From contig JAKCOZ010000001.1 of NCBI GenBank assembly GCA_022605955.1, forward strand, positions 103,634,211 to 103,698,210: DNA of 64,000 bases, given 5' to 3'. The position numbers and the translations under genes are program-made. Below, piece by piece: positions 24,441 to 36,800 of this stretch; the first letter of the stretch is position 1, and each line of letters begins with the position of its first letter. The notes beneath the pieces were generated by a model that made no database searches, was not told the DNA's origin, and saw only the letters and a program-made list of their open reading frames with translations. This stretch comes from Rallus limicola. Taxonomy: Eukaryota > Chordata > Aves > Gruiformes > Rallidae.

Positions 24441-27400
24441 ATTTAGTCATTGAGAAGAGCAATGGAATAGTTAATAGATATCACCTTTTCTAGACTGAAC
24501 TCCACTCCCTCTTCTCCTTCTGCCTATATGGACCACCTCCTGCTACTGAAAGAAACTGATGGTGCTGATGGTATTCTTGACGCTACCCAGGTAAACTAGT
24601 TGGCACCAGCCAAACAACACATATTTAGGACTGCCAATAGCATAGATCCCTGACGTGTTGGTTCCTTGCTGAGACTTTGCAGGAGAGCATTGTGGCCACC
24701 AGATCCACAGGGCAGTGGGATGAGTGGCAAGTCAGCATTGTCAGTAAGGGGTCAGCTGGTTTTGCTGCCTAAGGGTTGATCTGTGGTAAAGTCATGGGCA
24801 AAGTCCAAGGGCTACAAGAATCCAAAATGCAGAATGGAGGCAGGGGTTGGTTGAGGGGTTCGGTTCAGGGGCCCAACCCTGCTCTGCAAGGCAAGACTGG
24901 GATTGTGGACATTCCTGTGTCAGGGCTGGAGTTACCCAGCACTGCTCTTCACCCAGCTCAGCCAGAGAGCTGTGCATCAAGTCCCACACTCAAAAAGTCT
25001 GCTGTATCTGCTGCATGAGGCCAGAGTGTGACCCTTGGTGATGGGCTTCAATCCCAGACAAGCCTGCTGCTTCATTAAGCACAAAGATACCCTGAGTACA
25101 AGAGGCTGGAGGTGGGGACAGTACCTCCAAGTACAACTGTCCACTGTCCCTGGTCTCCCACTGCTCTCTAACCAACAGCCCCTGACAGTGGCAGCAGTAG
25201 ATCCTCATACATCTCCAGGCTGACACAGGAAGGCCATTCTTGTATTTCAGTGATGAGCCGTTCTGGCTTTGAGGCCCAAGATACGGCCTCTCCTAACCCT
25301 TCCCTCCCCCTTTTTCTATTATTCTTTACTAGTTATGCTTGAGAGTTGAACAGAAAGCAAGCAGCCTACAGATAAACTCTCACATATGGGCACCATGTAT
25401 GTTCAAAAACACTGGGTGAGTACAAGTCAGGACTGCACCTGACAGTGCAAGTCCAATTTATGCAGCTGACCCTGCTGGATTTGCACACATGTGATAACCT
25501 CATGTGCCAGGTGATTCATCCTCATGCAAAACAGGAGCTCACACACACTCAGGCTTTGTTAGGGCTCTGCCTTTCCTGCACAAAACAGTTCCTGAAACTG
25601 TGGCTCTCCTGCCACCCGTGAGTTTACACCTCGCTGCCGAGCTCTAATGAGAGCCAGGCCTAGTACTGCTGGTGGCACCTCTACTCTCTAGACCTCCATG
25701 GCAGTTGCAGCAGCAGTGGGAGAATTTCAGCAGAGGATCATTATAAATGAAAGCCCAGTTGCTCAATCATAGAGCCATGATTGAAATCTTGAACCTTCAC
25801 TCATGTGAGTTAAATGAGCACTACTCTCCTCTGACCTGCCGGTTGTGCATTCATTTACACAGCACAGAGGGCACCAGGTGGACCTGGAAAGGTCCCACAT
25901 CCATTTTACATTGCGGCAACGCATACAAATGTAAAATGCCCAAAGTGCAGGGCAAAAGGGAACGCCCTTGGTTTCATTTATGGAGGAAACAGTGCCGGAT
26001 TCCTAAATATTTTCTCTTTTCTGTAAGAGCAAAAATAAGTTCTAAATTACAGGACATAAGATTTGAAAGTTTATTGCTTCAGGCAGTTGTTTTGTGCTTG
26101 GATATGAACTCTTAGACGGGACCTTCTGCTCAGGCTGCTTGGGGTTTATGTAATGCACAAACCTGCAGGAGACCAGCTCTGTTTAAAATGGCATCTTTCC
26201 TTTCAGTTCACTTCCAGATAAGGTATACGGGTGAGATGCAATTTAAAGGAAATGGCTGGAAGGTACTTGGCAGAAGTGTGTGTGTGTGTGCACATTAAAA
26301 TACGATGAACTGTTTGCAGCATATATAGGATCTCCAAAGGAGATTTTAAAAAACTTCAGGGTTCTGCATGCAGTCCATTGCACTTGTGTTCCCTGGATGT
26401 TTTTGGAAGTCTTCCTAGAGTTTTCTGGTATCTTCTTTTGCTTGTAAAACTAGAAGAGTGTGTGCTTTACTATGAACAGGTAATACTATCCGATGTAGCA
26501 GTAGCATTCGACATACACAAGGCTTTTATAGAGATGTAATGTTTATCTCACTTTTCACCGAGGTTTGACTCAGACCTCTAGATGAATATCGTGTGAGTCA
26601 CTCTGTGTTTTGACAGCAGAGATAACTACAGTGCACCGGTACATATACATGTTGTTTTCTGAGTAAGGTCTTGTACCTACCTTTTAGCGGGATGAACTAG
26701 GCAGGTGACTTTATTATAGACATCGTTATAAACCCTGGTGTTCCAGCTATGAGTTCTGTGTAAGTGCTACTAACAACAGGTTTTGTCCAACACACTCTTC
26801 CCCCTGCTCCCCTCTCCCTCGCTCCCTCCCCCCCCCCAAAAAAAAAGGAGACTGGCATATAAACATTAGTAAAGGAATACAAAGGAAATAGAGCCACACA
26901 CTGCTGTACTACAGAAAGATCATTCACTTCAAACATATACATAAGTAGAAATAATTTGCTTAAAAAAAAGGAGGAAAAATAACAAGTACATAATCAAGCA
27001 CATCTTACTCTGTATCTTACAAACACAGTGAGGAGGGTTCTAGAGCAGATTTTTATTTCTTCTAGCTTGTTCAGAGTTACATCTCATGAAGAATTTCCTT
27101 CCAAACTTTCAAGTAGTAATAGTCCAAGGAATTTACTAAAGACCCAGGGATCACATAAAAAGCTTTCCATAAAATATTTAAAACAGTCAATCAAGAACTA
27201 GAGCAAGAATGTTGTTCTCCATTAAACACCATAAATTACATTGTATTCCCAGATCAGTCAAAGCCAACATTCCATTGATTTATGCAGGTCTGGAGTTTGT
27301 AAAATCACTGTTTACAAAATTCTATTAAAATATTACTACTATTGATTAATTTGGGGCATCTATTAAATTAATTTCTATGGAACTATTTATTTCTCAGTAG

Positions 27401-27789
27401 ACTTGATTTCTTTACAATGTTGCTTATCACAGTGCATGATCTTATAATTAAAAATATTGTTTAGCTTGTTTAAATGTGAACTGTGAGAAAATACTATCAC
27501 TGTTTATGTTCTTTATGCATACAAACTTTGCTGCCGTGACTTGGTCTCGGCAAAAATATCAGCATGATTGTACAAAAGACCTTTATTTAAAAATATATGT
27601 ATCTCAGAGTCCTGCGGCAAGTAACAAACACAGTGTTTGCAATCTGTGCAATACTGCACAATGTTGTAAGCCATGAGGAGTTTGATGCTTCTAAAAAGAA
27701 GGATGTGAATGAGTTTGACCTATATGGATTACAAAAGAAATATTAACTTTCACCAAAAAGGTGATAGTTATGATGAACATAGAGCTATG
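24441..27789. other. intergenic DNA downstream of CLDN8, nothing recognised
   Basis: No gene recognised. It includes a (GT)7-8 run at 26,276-26,290 and a C10A9 tract at about 26,828-26,846. A 122-codon ATG frame at 25,747-26,115 shows no domain, membrane segment or codon signature that would support it as a gene. AT content rises toward 27.3 kb. Confidence 0.5.
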
Positions 27790-27795
27790 TTTATT
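27790..27795 (-). terminator. candidate CLDN8 polyadenylation signal (AATAAA)
   Basis: TTTATT on the plus strand reads AATAAA on the minus strand, about 560 bases past the CLDN8 stop codon. A second match lies at 27,582-27,587. The region between would be the CLDN8 3' untranslated region. Confidence 0.35.
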
Positions 27796-28351
27796 CTCTG
27801 AAATAAGGGATATTTTTCATATATTTCAGCTTATCTTCCTCAGCTGAATAAATTCTTCATGCAACTTTCCATTAAACCTTCAGTAAATCAATCCCTTAGT
27901 GAATGCTTTTTCTCTAAACCATTATTATCTTGCCCTTATTCACTGTTATCCCCTCTTTCCCAGACAGGGGAAAAAAAAAGGCCAAACCACAAAACCACTG
28001 CTTAACTTCCCTCTTCTTTGCAACAGGCCAGAATCTCATATATGTTTTTTCATATTACTGTTTTATGCATAAAATGCAACCCAAAGCAAAGCCATACAAC
28101 CCAAAAGCTATTCCAGCTTACTATTAAAATAATATGGAACATTCACCTTTCCATGCATTAAAACGTTCCGTGCCGCAGCATTCGCCACAGGCAGAGCCCA
28201 CTGAAGGGTAACCGCAGCTCCAGGACAAGGCCCCAACAGCAGCAGTTACAGGCCAGAAGAACAGGCAGCTTCCTAGCTGCCCTTCCATGCAGAAGCTGAA
28301 ATCCATCCCAGCAGACAGAATGCTTGAAAATCAGGGAAAGGCAGGAGGCAT

Positions 28352-29026
28352 CTAGACATACTGACTTTTGGAGTAGCGGCTTTCTGTCTTCCCATGCAAA
28401 TCCTGGCTGTGAGTGGAGTAGTGGGTTGGTGCAGAGTATCCATAGCTTCTGGTTTTCTCACAGCAGCGGCAAAAGCAGCAGAAAATGGCTCCAGCGGCGA
28501 TGAGGCAGAAGGCAGCCACCCAGCCCAGGTAGAGGGCATCTCCAAGCTCCCTTTTCTGTGCGATGTTGACCACGGGGTTGTAGAAGTCACTGATGATAGT
28601 GTTGGCAACCCAACAGACAGGAATGAGCTCAAGAGCACCTGAGAAGATGAAGAGGACCCCAGCCATCAGAATAATATAGCCCTTTGCTTGCCAGCTGCTC
28701 TGCGCGCACCGTGTGCACTTCATCCCGATTATGGCAATTATGAAAGCGAGGAACGAGAGCACTGACCCAGCACACATCAGCCCTCTGGATGCCTGCAGGT
28801 CCTGCGAGAGGGCCAGCACAGAGTCGTAGACCTTGCACTGCATCCTGATGTTGGCTTGCCTGATGCAGTGCATCCACAGGCCTTCCCAAATGGTCTCAAA
28901 CACGATGATGTTGGTCTCGATGAAGGCAGACACCCTCCACTGAGGCATGCCTGTGACAGCAAATGTCCCGATCATGCCAATGCCACCAATGAGCAGCCCA
29001 GCAATCTGCAAAGCAGCACCGACCAT
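28352..29026 (-). CDS. CLDN8: claudin-8 (tight-junction strand protein)
   Basis: An intronless gene encoding 224 residues, matching the 225 of mammalian claudin-8. That protein is a four-span tight-junction barrier component of tight epithelia such as the distal nephron and colon. Seen: TM1 about residues 5-25; first loop with W30, G49-L50-W51, C54, '[10 protein letters not shown]' to C64, and Lys65; R81; TM2 (82-102) followed by juxtamembrane C104 and C107; TM3 (117-137); second loop with D147-F-Y-N-P151 and K158-R-E-L-G; TM4 (164-186); then a cysteine-rich stretch (C183, C184, C186, C188, C189) suited to palmitoylation; and a C-terminal S-Q-Y-V PDZ ligand. I chose the ATG at 29,026 because it aligns with other claudin starts and has A at -3 and G at +4. 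The frame continues eight codons upstream only to a GTG. Glu133 within TM3 is unusual. CLDN17 lies 12.7 kb downstream on the same strand. Confidence 0.95.
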   Translation of the reverse strand: MVGAALQIAGLLIGGIGMIGTFAVTGMPQWRVSAFIETNIIVFETIWEGLWMHCIRQANIRMQCKVYDSVLALSQDLQASRGLMCAGSVLSFLAFIIAIIGMKCTRCAQSSWQAKGYIILMAGVLFIFSGALELIPVCWVANTIISDFYNPVVNIAQKRELGDALYLGWVAAFCLIAAGAIFCCFCRCCEKTRSYGYSAPTHYSTHSQDLHGKTESRYSKSQYV

Positions 29027-29330
29027 TTTGCCTTTGCAAGGTGAGCACACCTCAGCGGGTTCCCTGAGCCAGGCACACGCTGCTGGGAAAAGAAAAGGAG
29101 CAACTTTTTTTCCACAGTCGTTGTCCCTTGTACAAAGAAAGTTTCAGAGTCAGTCTGCACAACTTTAAATGAGCTGAAATCTGGCACAGACTACCTGGGA
29201 CTTGGCTGCACCTTCATCGCTTTTGTAATTCCCCCGCCACCACTGACTCAAAGAAGCAAACTGAGCAATCAAGTGGAACAACTTTCCAAAGTGAGAGAAA
29301 GGACAGGGTGTGTGTAAACCAGCAAGACCC
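29027..29330 (-). promoter_or_regulatory. CLDN8 5' flanking region / possible 5' UTR
   Basis: On the minus strand a pyrimidine run ends in TTTTCCCAG (AG at 29,083-29,084), 56 bases before the start codon, and resembles a splice acceptor. Further up are an AP-1 core, TGACTCA, at 29,244-29,250 and a GC-rich element with GGCGGGGG on the minus strand near 29,231-29,238. These could form a proximal promoter, or the true first exon may lie farther upstream. No clear TATA box was found. Confidence 0.3.
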
Positions 29331-31095
29331 ACTTAGGACAAATGCACCTCCTGAGAAAAATGCTTTGCATTGAAGTGAGTTACTTGAAAAATTGTTTAAA
29401 AAGGAATCCCTACCCTTAACTCCAGCTACCGTCTACAAGTTTGCCTGTGCTAAGGAAATGGACTGGTCTCCGTAGGGAGACTTAGGTGTCCACTGGTGCA
29501 GTTACAGAAGCTACTGCACTGAGTGAGCGAGAATATTCTGCCTCAGTGGCAAATTGCCACGAGGAAAGCAGAGCCGCTGTCCCTGACACGGGGCCTCTGC
29601 TCCCAAAAGTACTTTTGTTCTGAGGCTGGAAGGAGAGTACCGCAGTGATGGGATCAAGGAACAAAGGAAATCAAAAGGATAAAGTAACTCTAAACCTGAA
29701 ACAGTTCTGCAGAGGATAATCAAAGCTGTGAAAGACCATTTAAAAGGTAGAAAGGAACAATGAGAGACCTCAATCCAGCTAATACCTGTACACATATATA
29801 TTTCTGTTGCTCCACAGTGTTATAGGAATAGGCAGGCTTCTGGAGATATCCACATGCTTACATGACTATACAATCGTCTCTACAGAATGGCAATTTAAGC
29901 TATGAAGCAAATTGCTTTCCTGTGCAAAAGAGAACCCAGCAATTACCCTATGGTGGAGTCTAGTGCAATGGAAAGCATTTGCTCTCTAAGACTTATTACA
30001 ACTATCCATGTACAAACACGTACTTTAGAAAAGCATCATTTTAATAAGAAAACCCCCAACATTTAAACATAATAATTACGGACAGCAGGTGAACGTGTTC
30101 ATTCAAAAGTTCTTGTGTCAGACAATCCTAGATAATGCCAAATAAAAAAAATTGGAAAAGTCAGCACCACAGAAACCACAGTCAAAAATCTAGAAAAGGA
30201 AAAAAAAGGCATGTAACAGCAGATTAAAAAAAAAAAATTCATATAGCTACTAATGTATGCATGAAATATTCAGCCTGATCTCTGCATGTGCCCTAAGATG
30301 GAACATAATAAATTAGACGTAAACTAGGATTTTCTGTTATAAAGTATTACTCCATATGTTAAGACAAAAGCTAATTTCTTACACTGTAAAATACCAATTT
30401 AGGATATAATTAGCTAGATACTGAAATACTAGTCTCCTGCTACTCATTTGAACTTTCTTGCCTCTGTTTCTTTTCTTGACATTTATGTATCTCCAAAACC
30501 AGAAAGTAAATGCAAAAAGAGAGAGAGAGAGAGAGAGCAGTGCAGTGCTTAATATGCCAAAATATGCCAGTTTGTTGTCATATCAAGATAGAGAAAAAAT
30601 AAAAGTCCCACTTACGTGTGGGGGTGTGGGTGTGTAAAACTGTGGTTACAAGACAAGCGAAAGTAAAAAACACTCTACAAATCTTTCCACACTCAGTTTG
30701 GCTTTCACATCCACCTGCTTTCCCAACCACTGCAGCAGGCTGCTGCTTATAAAGACATGCTGAAATGATGAAAGCAGGTAACCTCTTATTTCTGCTTCTG
30801 CTCCCTTGAGCCCTGATTTGTGGCCAGGCCACTTTCCATGATGCCCTTTTGGTTTTGTTTATCTCTCTGAAATCAAACCTGCCATTGGCATGCCTTGGCA
30901 CTGAGAGCGTTGCCCTGAAAAGTGCAGTTAGCCTAATGGCAGCTCCAAAAGCATTTTAAGGGATAACGAATGGAGCAAGAGTCTGAATTTTGGTGTTGCT
31001 CCAAATTCTGTGGTGCTCAGCACTGCAGCTACACTGCCTGCTCTGCATTTCTCCTGCCATGAATTCATATTTGTAGTTTTGGCTCCTGCTTGCCA
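29331..31095. other. intergenic DNA, nothing recognised
   Basis: About 1.8 kb upstream of CLDN8 with no gene recognised. It holds short A-runs near 30,150-30,240 and a (GA)n microsatellite at 30,519-30,537. Confidence 0.5.
30519..30537. repeat. (GA)n microsatellite
   Basis: About nine perfect GA units in a row, preceded by a short A-run. Confidence 0.9.
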
Positions 31096-32044
31096 TCAGT
31101 GAGCCTCCCCTGGCAGTCGGAGCCCCTTTTGCCATGCCTGCGAGCAAGGCAAGGGAGGGGCCCTGTAGCCTCCTGGGTTAGGGGCTGCGACTGCCATGAG
31201 AGCAAAGGCCCATGTTGGTTTGCGACTGCCCCCAGGCTTTGCACTCTGCAGCCTCATGCCCCCATGCCCTGCTGATCTTCTTGCCTGTGCTGGAGCAGAT
31301 GGAGAAATGCAGAAGACACTGTGACCCGCAATGGAGCAAGCCTCTGCCAGCACATGCAGCCCGTGAAGAGAGACAGAGAGATGAGAGAGATAGATCCATG
31401 CCAAGTTTGGTGGGGGGAGGGGTTTGTTACCCCGTGGAGGCTCCTCCAGTCTGGAGCAGTCTGGGCCTGAGAGACAGAGACATTCTATGATGTATGTCTG
31501 CGCCCCATAGCAGTGACCCACACTGGGGCAGCTGGTGAAGAGCTGAAGTCCAGTGGAAAAGGACTCATGTTGGAGTAGTTTGTGGAGGACTGGGACCCCA
31601 TGCTGCAGCAGAGGAAGAGTGTGAGGAATGCCACCCACGGCTAAGAAGGAAAACAACTCATGAGTAACTGAACGGAACCTCCAGTCCCTGCCCCTGCCCC
31701 ATGCCACAATCTGGGTGAAGAAGGGAGCAAAACCATGACTGAAGTGAAGCCTACTAAGAAGGGAGGGGTGGGGGGAAGTGCTTTAAGATCTGGTCGCACT
31801 TCTCATTACCTGTCTCTGGTGTCACTGGGTGTGCAGTGCAGTGTAATAAATTAGAGAGCATCTTTCCTTTCTTCTGTGCTGAGTCTGTTGCGCCCGTGAC
31901 ACTGATTGCAGAATGATCTCTCCCTGCCCTTATCTCAACTCCTGAGCCTCTCAATATGTATTTTCTGCCTTTTCCAGATGAAAAGGGGAGTGATAGAGTG
32001 ACTTTGGTGGGCATCTGGCCTCCAGCCAGGGTCAAACCACCACA
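31096..32044 (+). mobile_element. solo LTR, divergent ERVL-type
   Basis: Same family as the LTR at 21.1-22.1 kb but more diverged. Shared blocks include 'ggaaaaggactcatgttggag', 'gaggaagagtgtgagga', 'taataaatta', 'ccctgcccttatctc' and the terminal 'gggtcaaaccaccaca' ending at 32,044. Frames of up to 203 codons inside are by-products of its GC-rich units. No internal retroviral genes adjoin it. About 16 bases further on, 32,060-32,081 resembles the terminal 20 bases of the other LTR type found at 40.2 kb, perhaps a sliver of a second insertion. The left edge is uncertain. Confidence 0.75.
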
Positions 32045-32286
32045 ATGAGCCTTACCTGCTGTCTGGGGTTAAACCACAACATATGAAGAGGCCACACTAA
32101 CTCTTACTGTATTGACATAGGAACTGTATAGACTGCTATAGCATGAGGGAGTCTGTATCTGCATAACTAAGATCACAATTTGCTGCTTTGTGTGCTGCAA
32201 ACTAGTCCTGTTAGAGTGGTAAGTGATGGGGGTCTGGGTACAGGACTTTGAGAAAACCAAGTGAGGAGAATTTCTTGGATGACGAG
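32045..32286. other. short intergenic gap
   Basis: No gene. It contains the sliver at 32,060-32,081 resembling the end of the LTR at 40.2 kb. Confidence 0.4.
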
Positions 32287-32360
32287 ATTCATAGAATCAC
32301 GGAATAATTCAATTTTGACAGAGCCCCTGGCTGTCATCTAATCCAATCCATGTTTGAAGC
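32287..32360 (-). mobile_element. CR1 LINE 3'-end fragment
   Basis: Begins 'attcatagaatcacggaat', the reverse complement of a CR1 3' terminus, followed by a decayed 'cccctgg..gtcatctaatccaa' block. Only the last 70 or so bases of the element are clear; similarity fades to the right. Confidence 0.6.
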
Positions 32361-33212
32361 TGTGCCCTTAAATTCATGAAGCTAAGAACCCAATCAAGGT
32401 CCATTTCAGTCATCAAAAATGTCCTGAAGGTTTCTTGGGAGAAGAGAGTTGTTAAATCCTGTTCCCCTGAGAGCGAGACAAGGAGAATTTTGACAAAAGA
32501 CCATATATGCAAATCATTTCTCTGCTAAAATGGATTTAGCATATTAAATATATAATAATATCATTATCGTTGCATGGCTTTGCAGCCCCACAGTTGCCAC
32601 TCAGACAGCAAAGAAAAATCTACCAGCCTATAGCAGAACAAATAAACAAGCACTTTAATAACATATCAGTAGGTAAACACAAATGTGAAACAAGCAGCAG
32701 GACTGATTTTTTTTAGAGACTACTGAAGTTCTAATTTACAGGACATGGAAAATAATTAGCTGAGCAAATATAATTTAACCACGTTATTGATTAATTTACA
32801 AAACCATTAAAGCTCCCATATAAATTCATGGTAAGATTGTGCCTGCGTCAAGGATTCAGTATTTGCACATGCTTGGAAGGATTAAATTTTAGTGGCTTAT
32901 CTTGCTTAAAACCATTTTCAGAAGGAAATGTGGGGAAATCTTATTTAGCATTATGGATTGCATCTGCTTCTTTACAATTAAAACACAGGAAGGGGGCAAG
33001 TCAAGAATCTCATTATTCATTCTTCTCTGTATTCAGACATGCCATTTTGTTCTGGGGAAATACAAGAAATATCTGTGACTGACTAATCATATTTCACTGT
33101 TGGCCACAGGATCCTATTATTTTGTTAAAAAACAAATATGTACATGTGTAGTTTAACCTTCACTTCTCCTCTCTTCTCTTTTTCTTAACACTTTGTTAAG
33201 AAATTAATACCA
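32361..33212. other. intergenic DNA, nothing recognised
   Basis: About 850 bases of AT-rich sequence with no recognisable gene or repeat. Confidence 0.5.
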
Positions 33213-33860
33213 TATAATCACAGAATCATTAAGTTTGGAAAAGTCCTCCAAGATCATCTAGTCCAACTGTCCCCCTACCACCTATATTACCAACTAAACC
33301 ACGTCCCTCAGTACTTCATTCAGCCTTTCCTTGAACACCCCTAGGGTGGTGTTCCCTGCAACCCATTCCCTGGGCAACCCGTTCCAATGCCTGACCACTC
33401 TTTCTGAAAAGAAGTTTCTCGTAATTTCTAACCTGAACCACCCCTGGCACAACTTGCAGCCAGTCCCTCTTTTCCTATCACTACTTATCTGTGAGAAGAG
33501 GCTGACCCCCAGCTCACCACAACCTCCTTTCAGGGAGCTGCAGAGAGCAATAAGCCTCCTCTTCTTCAGACTGAGGTTCCCTCAGCCACTTTTCATAAAA
33601 GACTTGTGTTCCAGACCATTCACCAGCTTTGTTGCCCTTCTCTGGACATGCTCCAGGGCCTCTATGTCTTTCTTGCTCAAAACTGAACTCAGTATCTGAG
33701 GTGCAGCCTCACCAGATCTGAGTACAGGGGGATGATCACCTCCCTGGCCCTGTTGGCTATGCTAATCCTTATACAGGCCAGGATGCCGCTGGTCTTCTTG
33801 GCCACCTGGGTACATTGCTGGCTCCTTTTCAGGCGAGTGTCAACCAGCACCCCCTTTATC
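33213..33860 (-). mobile_element. CR1 LINE, 3' part with end of reverse-transcriptase ORF
   Basis: Starts with the reverse complement of the CR1 terminus ('ataatcacagaatcattaag') and runs back through the 3' untranslated region into the C-terminal part of the LINE polyprotein. On the minus strand about 33,690-33,850 encodes the conserved tail with 'SQQC', 'VAKK', 'GILACIR' and 'REVIIPLYS' motifs. The element is 5'-truncated and interrupted, and cannot be active. It looks like a different CR1 subfamily from the copies at 53-58 kb. Confidence 0.85.
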
Positions 33861-36800
33861 AAGCTTCTCTGTCTGACCCATGTATTTTCCTGCTCAGTGT
33901 GACCATCTGTGCCCTCTTCCCCATTCTCCAGAGCAGGTAAGTAAGTCAGCTGCAGACACTGTTCTGTGTTCTTAGTGAATGATGTGGACCCAAAACAACT
34001 ACAGAACTTCCTGAGCAGAAAGTTTTTAACATTCCAGGACCAAAATGTTTGGTTGGTCTGTCTGTTAGCTTTAAACAGGATCCCATAGTTAAGACACTTT
34101 CCTTCCCTGTCTCTTAGACACTTCGGTAGCACCTTTCTCCAGAAAATCCCCTTGTGTGAGAGCAAGAAGGGATTTCTCACCCTTTCTCCATGGCTTTTCT
34201 TCTGAATGCTGCTTGCAGTCTGGGGAAGAGTTGAAGTGAGGTGATAACCCTGTGATTAGCTCAGGTGTCACTTGGTTTCATTTCTCGCAGCTTCTCTGGG
34301 AACCTACTGCTTCTCAGTGGGGAAGTACAGCCCCCAAGTCCTTGTCAAGACCCCTTTCCAGCCACTACAGGTGTTTTGGAATAAAACAGACCAGTAAAAT
34401 ACCCTTGAAGCATAATGTCCTTCTTCTTCCTGAGCATACAGCACTTTTTAATTCCAGAGTTGTGATGCACTAGCATAAATCACTGATGCTGAGGGGGAGG
34501 TGAGGAGAGAGGAAAGAAGTGATTGCTCAACACCTCCAAAAATCTTACCCTGCATCAGTAGCACATCGAGAAGATTCCTGATTATTGGTGCTCTTATGGA
34601 AAAACAGAGGAGTGTTAATGTCAGACAAGTTGTTCAGCATTTTCTTTCTTGGAAGGTTATTATTACTGCGTCAGTGGATGTGCAGTGCTGTGCAGCTCGC
34701 CCCAGGTATACTGTAACCTGGCACTTGCTTTCCTCCAAGATCTTTTACCTAATGTGCAGAACATGAAAAGCCAGTTCAACATACCTAGTGCAAGCAGAAA
34801 GCGTTACATACATTCCTAATCAGCTTCACTGAAGAGCCACTTCTCTTCAATTGAAGTAGCTTTCACTCCTGTACCTTCTCACTTGCCACTAAAAAGACAC
34901 CATTGTCTAGATGGCAAAAGGGACAATCACAGCAGGGAAAAAAAATAATCCTTAGATAGCAGTGCAACAGCATTGCAGAAAATCTTTTTTTGCCTAATAC
35001 TCCAAATAACTTTACACATTTGCTTCTCTTGTTCCCCACGCTTTAAACCCATATGTATAAAATCTGTGACAATGTGATAATGTTCCCCTGGATTAACATG
35101 CAGTGCAGAAATTTTAATTTCCCTGCTTTTAACTTCTTTTTGTTTTATGAAGTGTTAATGCAGGAAATTTGCCTAACTCAGTACTGGGACACACAGTTCA
35201 AAAATAGGATTTCTGAAGATATCCAGTGGCTAAAGAGTGTCAGAGGCAACAAGTTCTATGTTATCTGCCTCTGTACCCCTTAATGGATAACTGAAACTTC
35301 TTGGAGAGATGGATACAAAGAACTGACCTATTTATTATGTTGCTGAATCGTTATAAGAATTAATAGCAGACAATGTTGTGTGAAAGGAAAGGATGGAAAG
35401 ATATCCATGTGGTGGCTTGGAAAATTGACTAAGTAATGTTCACAGGCAGATGTCAAAGAATCATTCTGTGCTGGGACAGATTTACCCTGAAGAGGCTATA
35501 AGGCATTTCTAGCCCCAGACTCTACCATTTGGTGCACGGGATCTCCCTCAGAGCTAGAAAGGGTCATACAGGATCACAGAATCAGGAAGCTGGCTTCTGG
35601 CTTCAGATACCTAGCTTACGCTCACTGAAACCCCTTGCCCCTCTGAAATGACTAGAAATATGAAGTATTTTTCTATAGACTTGCTTTTTTCTTAACAGAG
35701 AAGGAAACATGACTGATAATATAAAGCTCTAAGATGAATATATTTTTTCTTTTTTTTTAGAAAAAGTTCTGTGATTGACATGTTTGAAAAAACATTTAAA
35801 TCCCAGCTTATCCCATTCAGGTGGTTGCCTCAGTAGCATTCTCTAGCATCTCCTGCAATTAGCCTACAATTTACAGATGACAGACCTTCATTAAAATGAA
35901 ATGTTGCCTAAGCTGATTTGATTAAAATTTCTACTTCTCCGGACAGAACCTATCATTTGTGGCATTTCTGCTCCAACCCAGTTGACATATCACCGTATTA
36001 CATTTAATTTTCTTTTCTAAAAGCACCCCAGGCTTTTCTTTTTAGCATTCCTAACATTCTTGCTGTGAAGAGCTGCCCATCCTGAATCATAAGACTTTCA
36101 CAAGTGTGACATGATAGTTCATTAAAGGTAAAAACAACTGGCCAATGCTTGTCTACTGTTACAGCCCAGGAGACTGTGGCAGGATTTCACAAGTGGAAAT
36201 GTGAGCAAAACTTTGGTTTTACCTGCTTTCCTGGAATGTGTATTAAGAGTATAGCAGAAAAAGAGCTTAGATGAGATAAGGATACAATTAGGAATGCTTA
36301 TTCTTTTGGTGTAGTAAGATGATTGCGGTGGTAATGTATATATTGTAGAAGCAGCTTGGCATTTTTGAGGCATAAGAGTAAACTTGTAGTTATTTGTAGT
36401 AACCTAAGGTGAAGGAAGGAAAGGGGACTCAGACAAGCAAACCCACAGTCAAAATGCAATGTGTGAAGTTAGAACAAGGCTGAGGGCAAGAATGTTGTTC
36501 CTTAGCGGAGCAGTTAATCTGCAGCCTGCAGAATGGGCTTTTGAGGTAATGCTGCAGTGTCAAGACCTTACACAAATACAAACAGCATATATAGTTCTTG
36601 CTTCTGTTTTTCTGTCTTCTTGCTGGACTTCCCCACTCTTTTTCTTGATTTTTCTTTGGGTTTTTTTGTTCATGTTTTGAAAACATCCAGGCTTGTATCC
36701 CTCAAGTTTTCTAACAGGCTTTTGCCTTTGCAGAAGCTTTCGCACTAATGCGTTTTTGTGGATGAACAAAATAACATCTTCAAAACCCGATCGTGACAGC

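Noticed and set aside
25747..26115. A 122-codon ATG frame.
   Set aside because: No domain, no membrane segment, no splice signals and no promoter. Its length is within chance expectation for this window.
29027..29050. An eight-codon N-terminal extension of claudin-8.
   Set aside because: It begins with GTG, not ATG, and claudins align at the internal ATG at 29,026, which has a strong start context.
31096..31707. A 203-codon minus-strand frame.
   Set aside because: It lies within the second ERVL-type LTR and has no protein-family signature.
33689..34180. A 163-codon minus-strand frame.
   Set aside because: Its C-terminal third is the CR1 polyprotein tail and the rest is non-repetitive DNA read through by chance.
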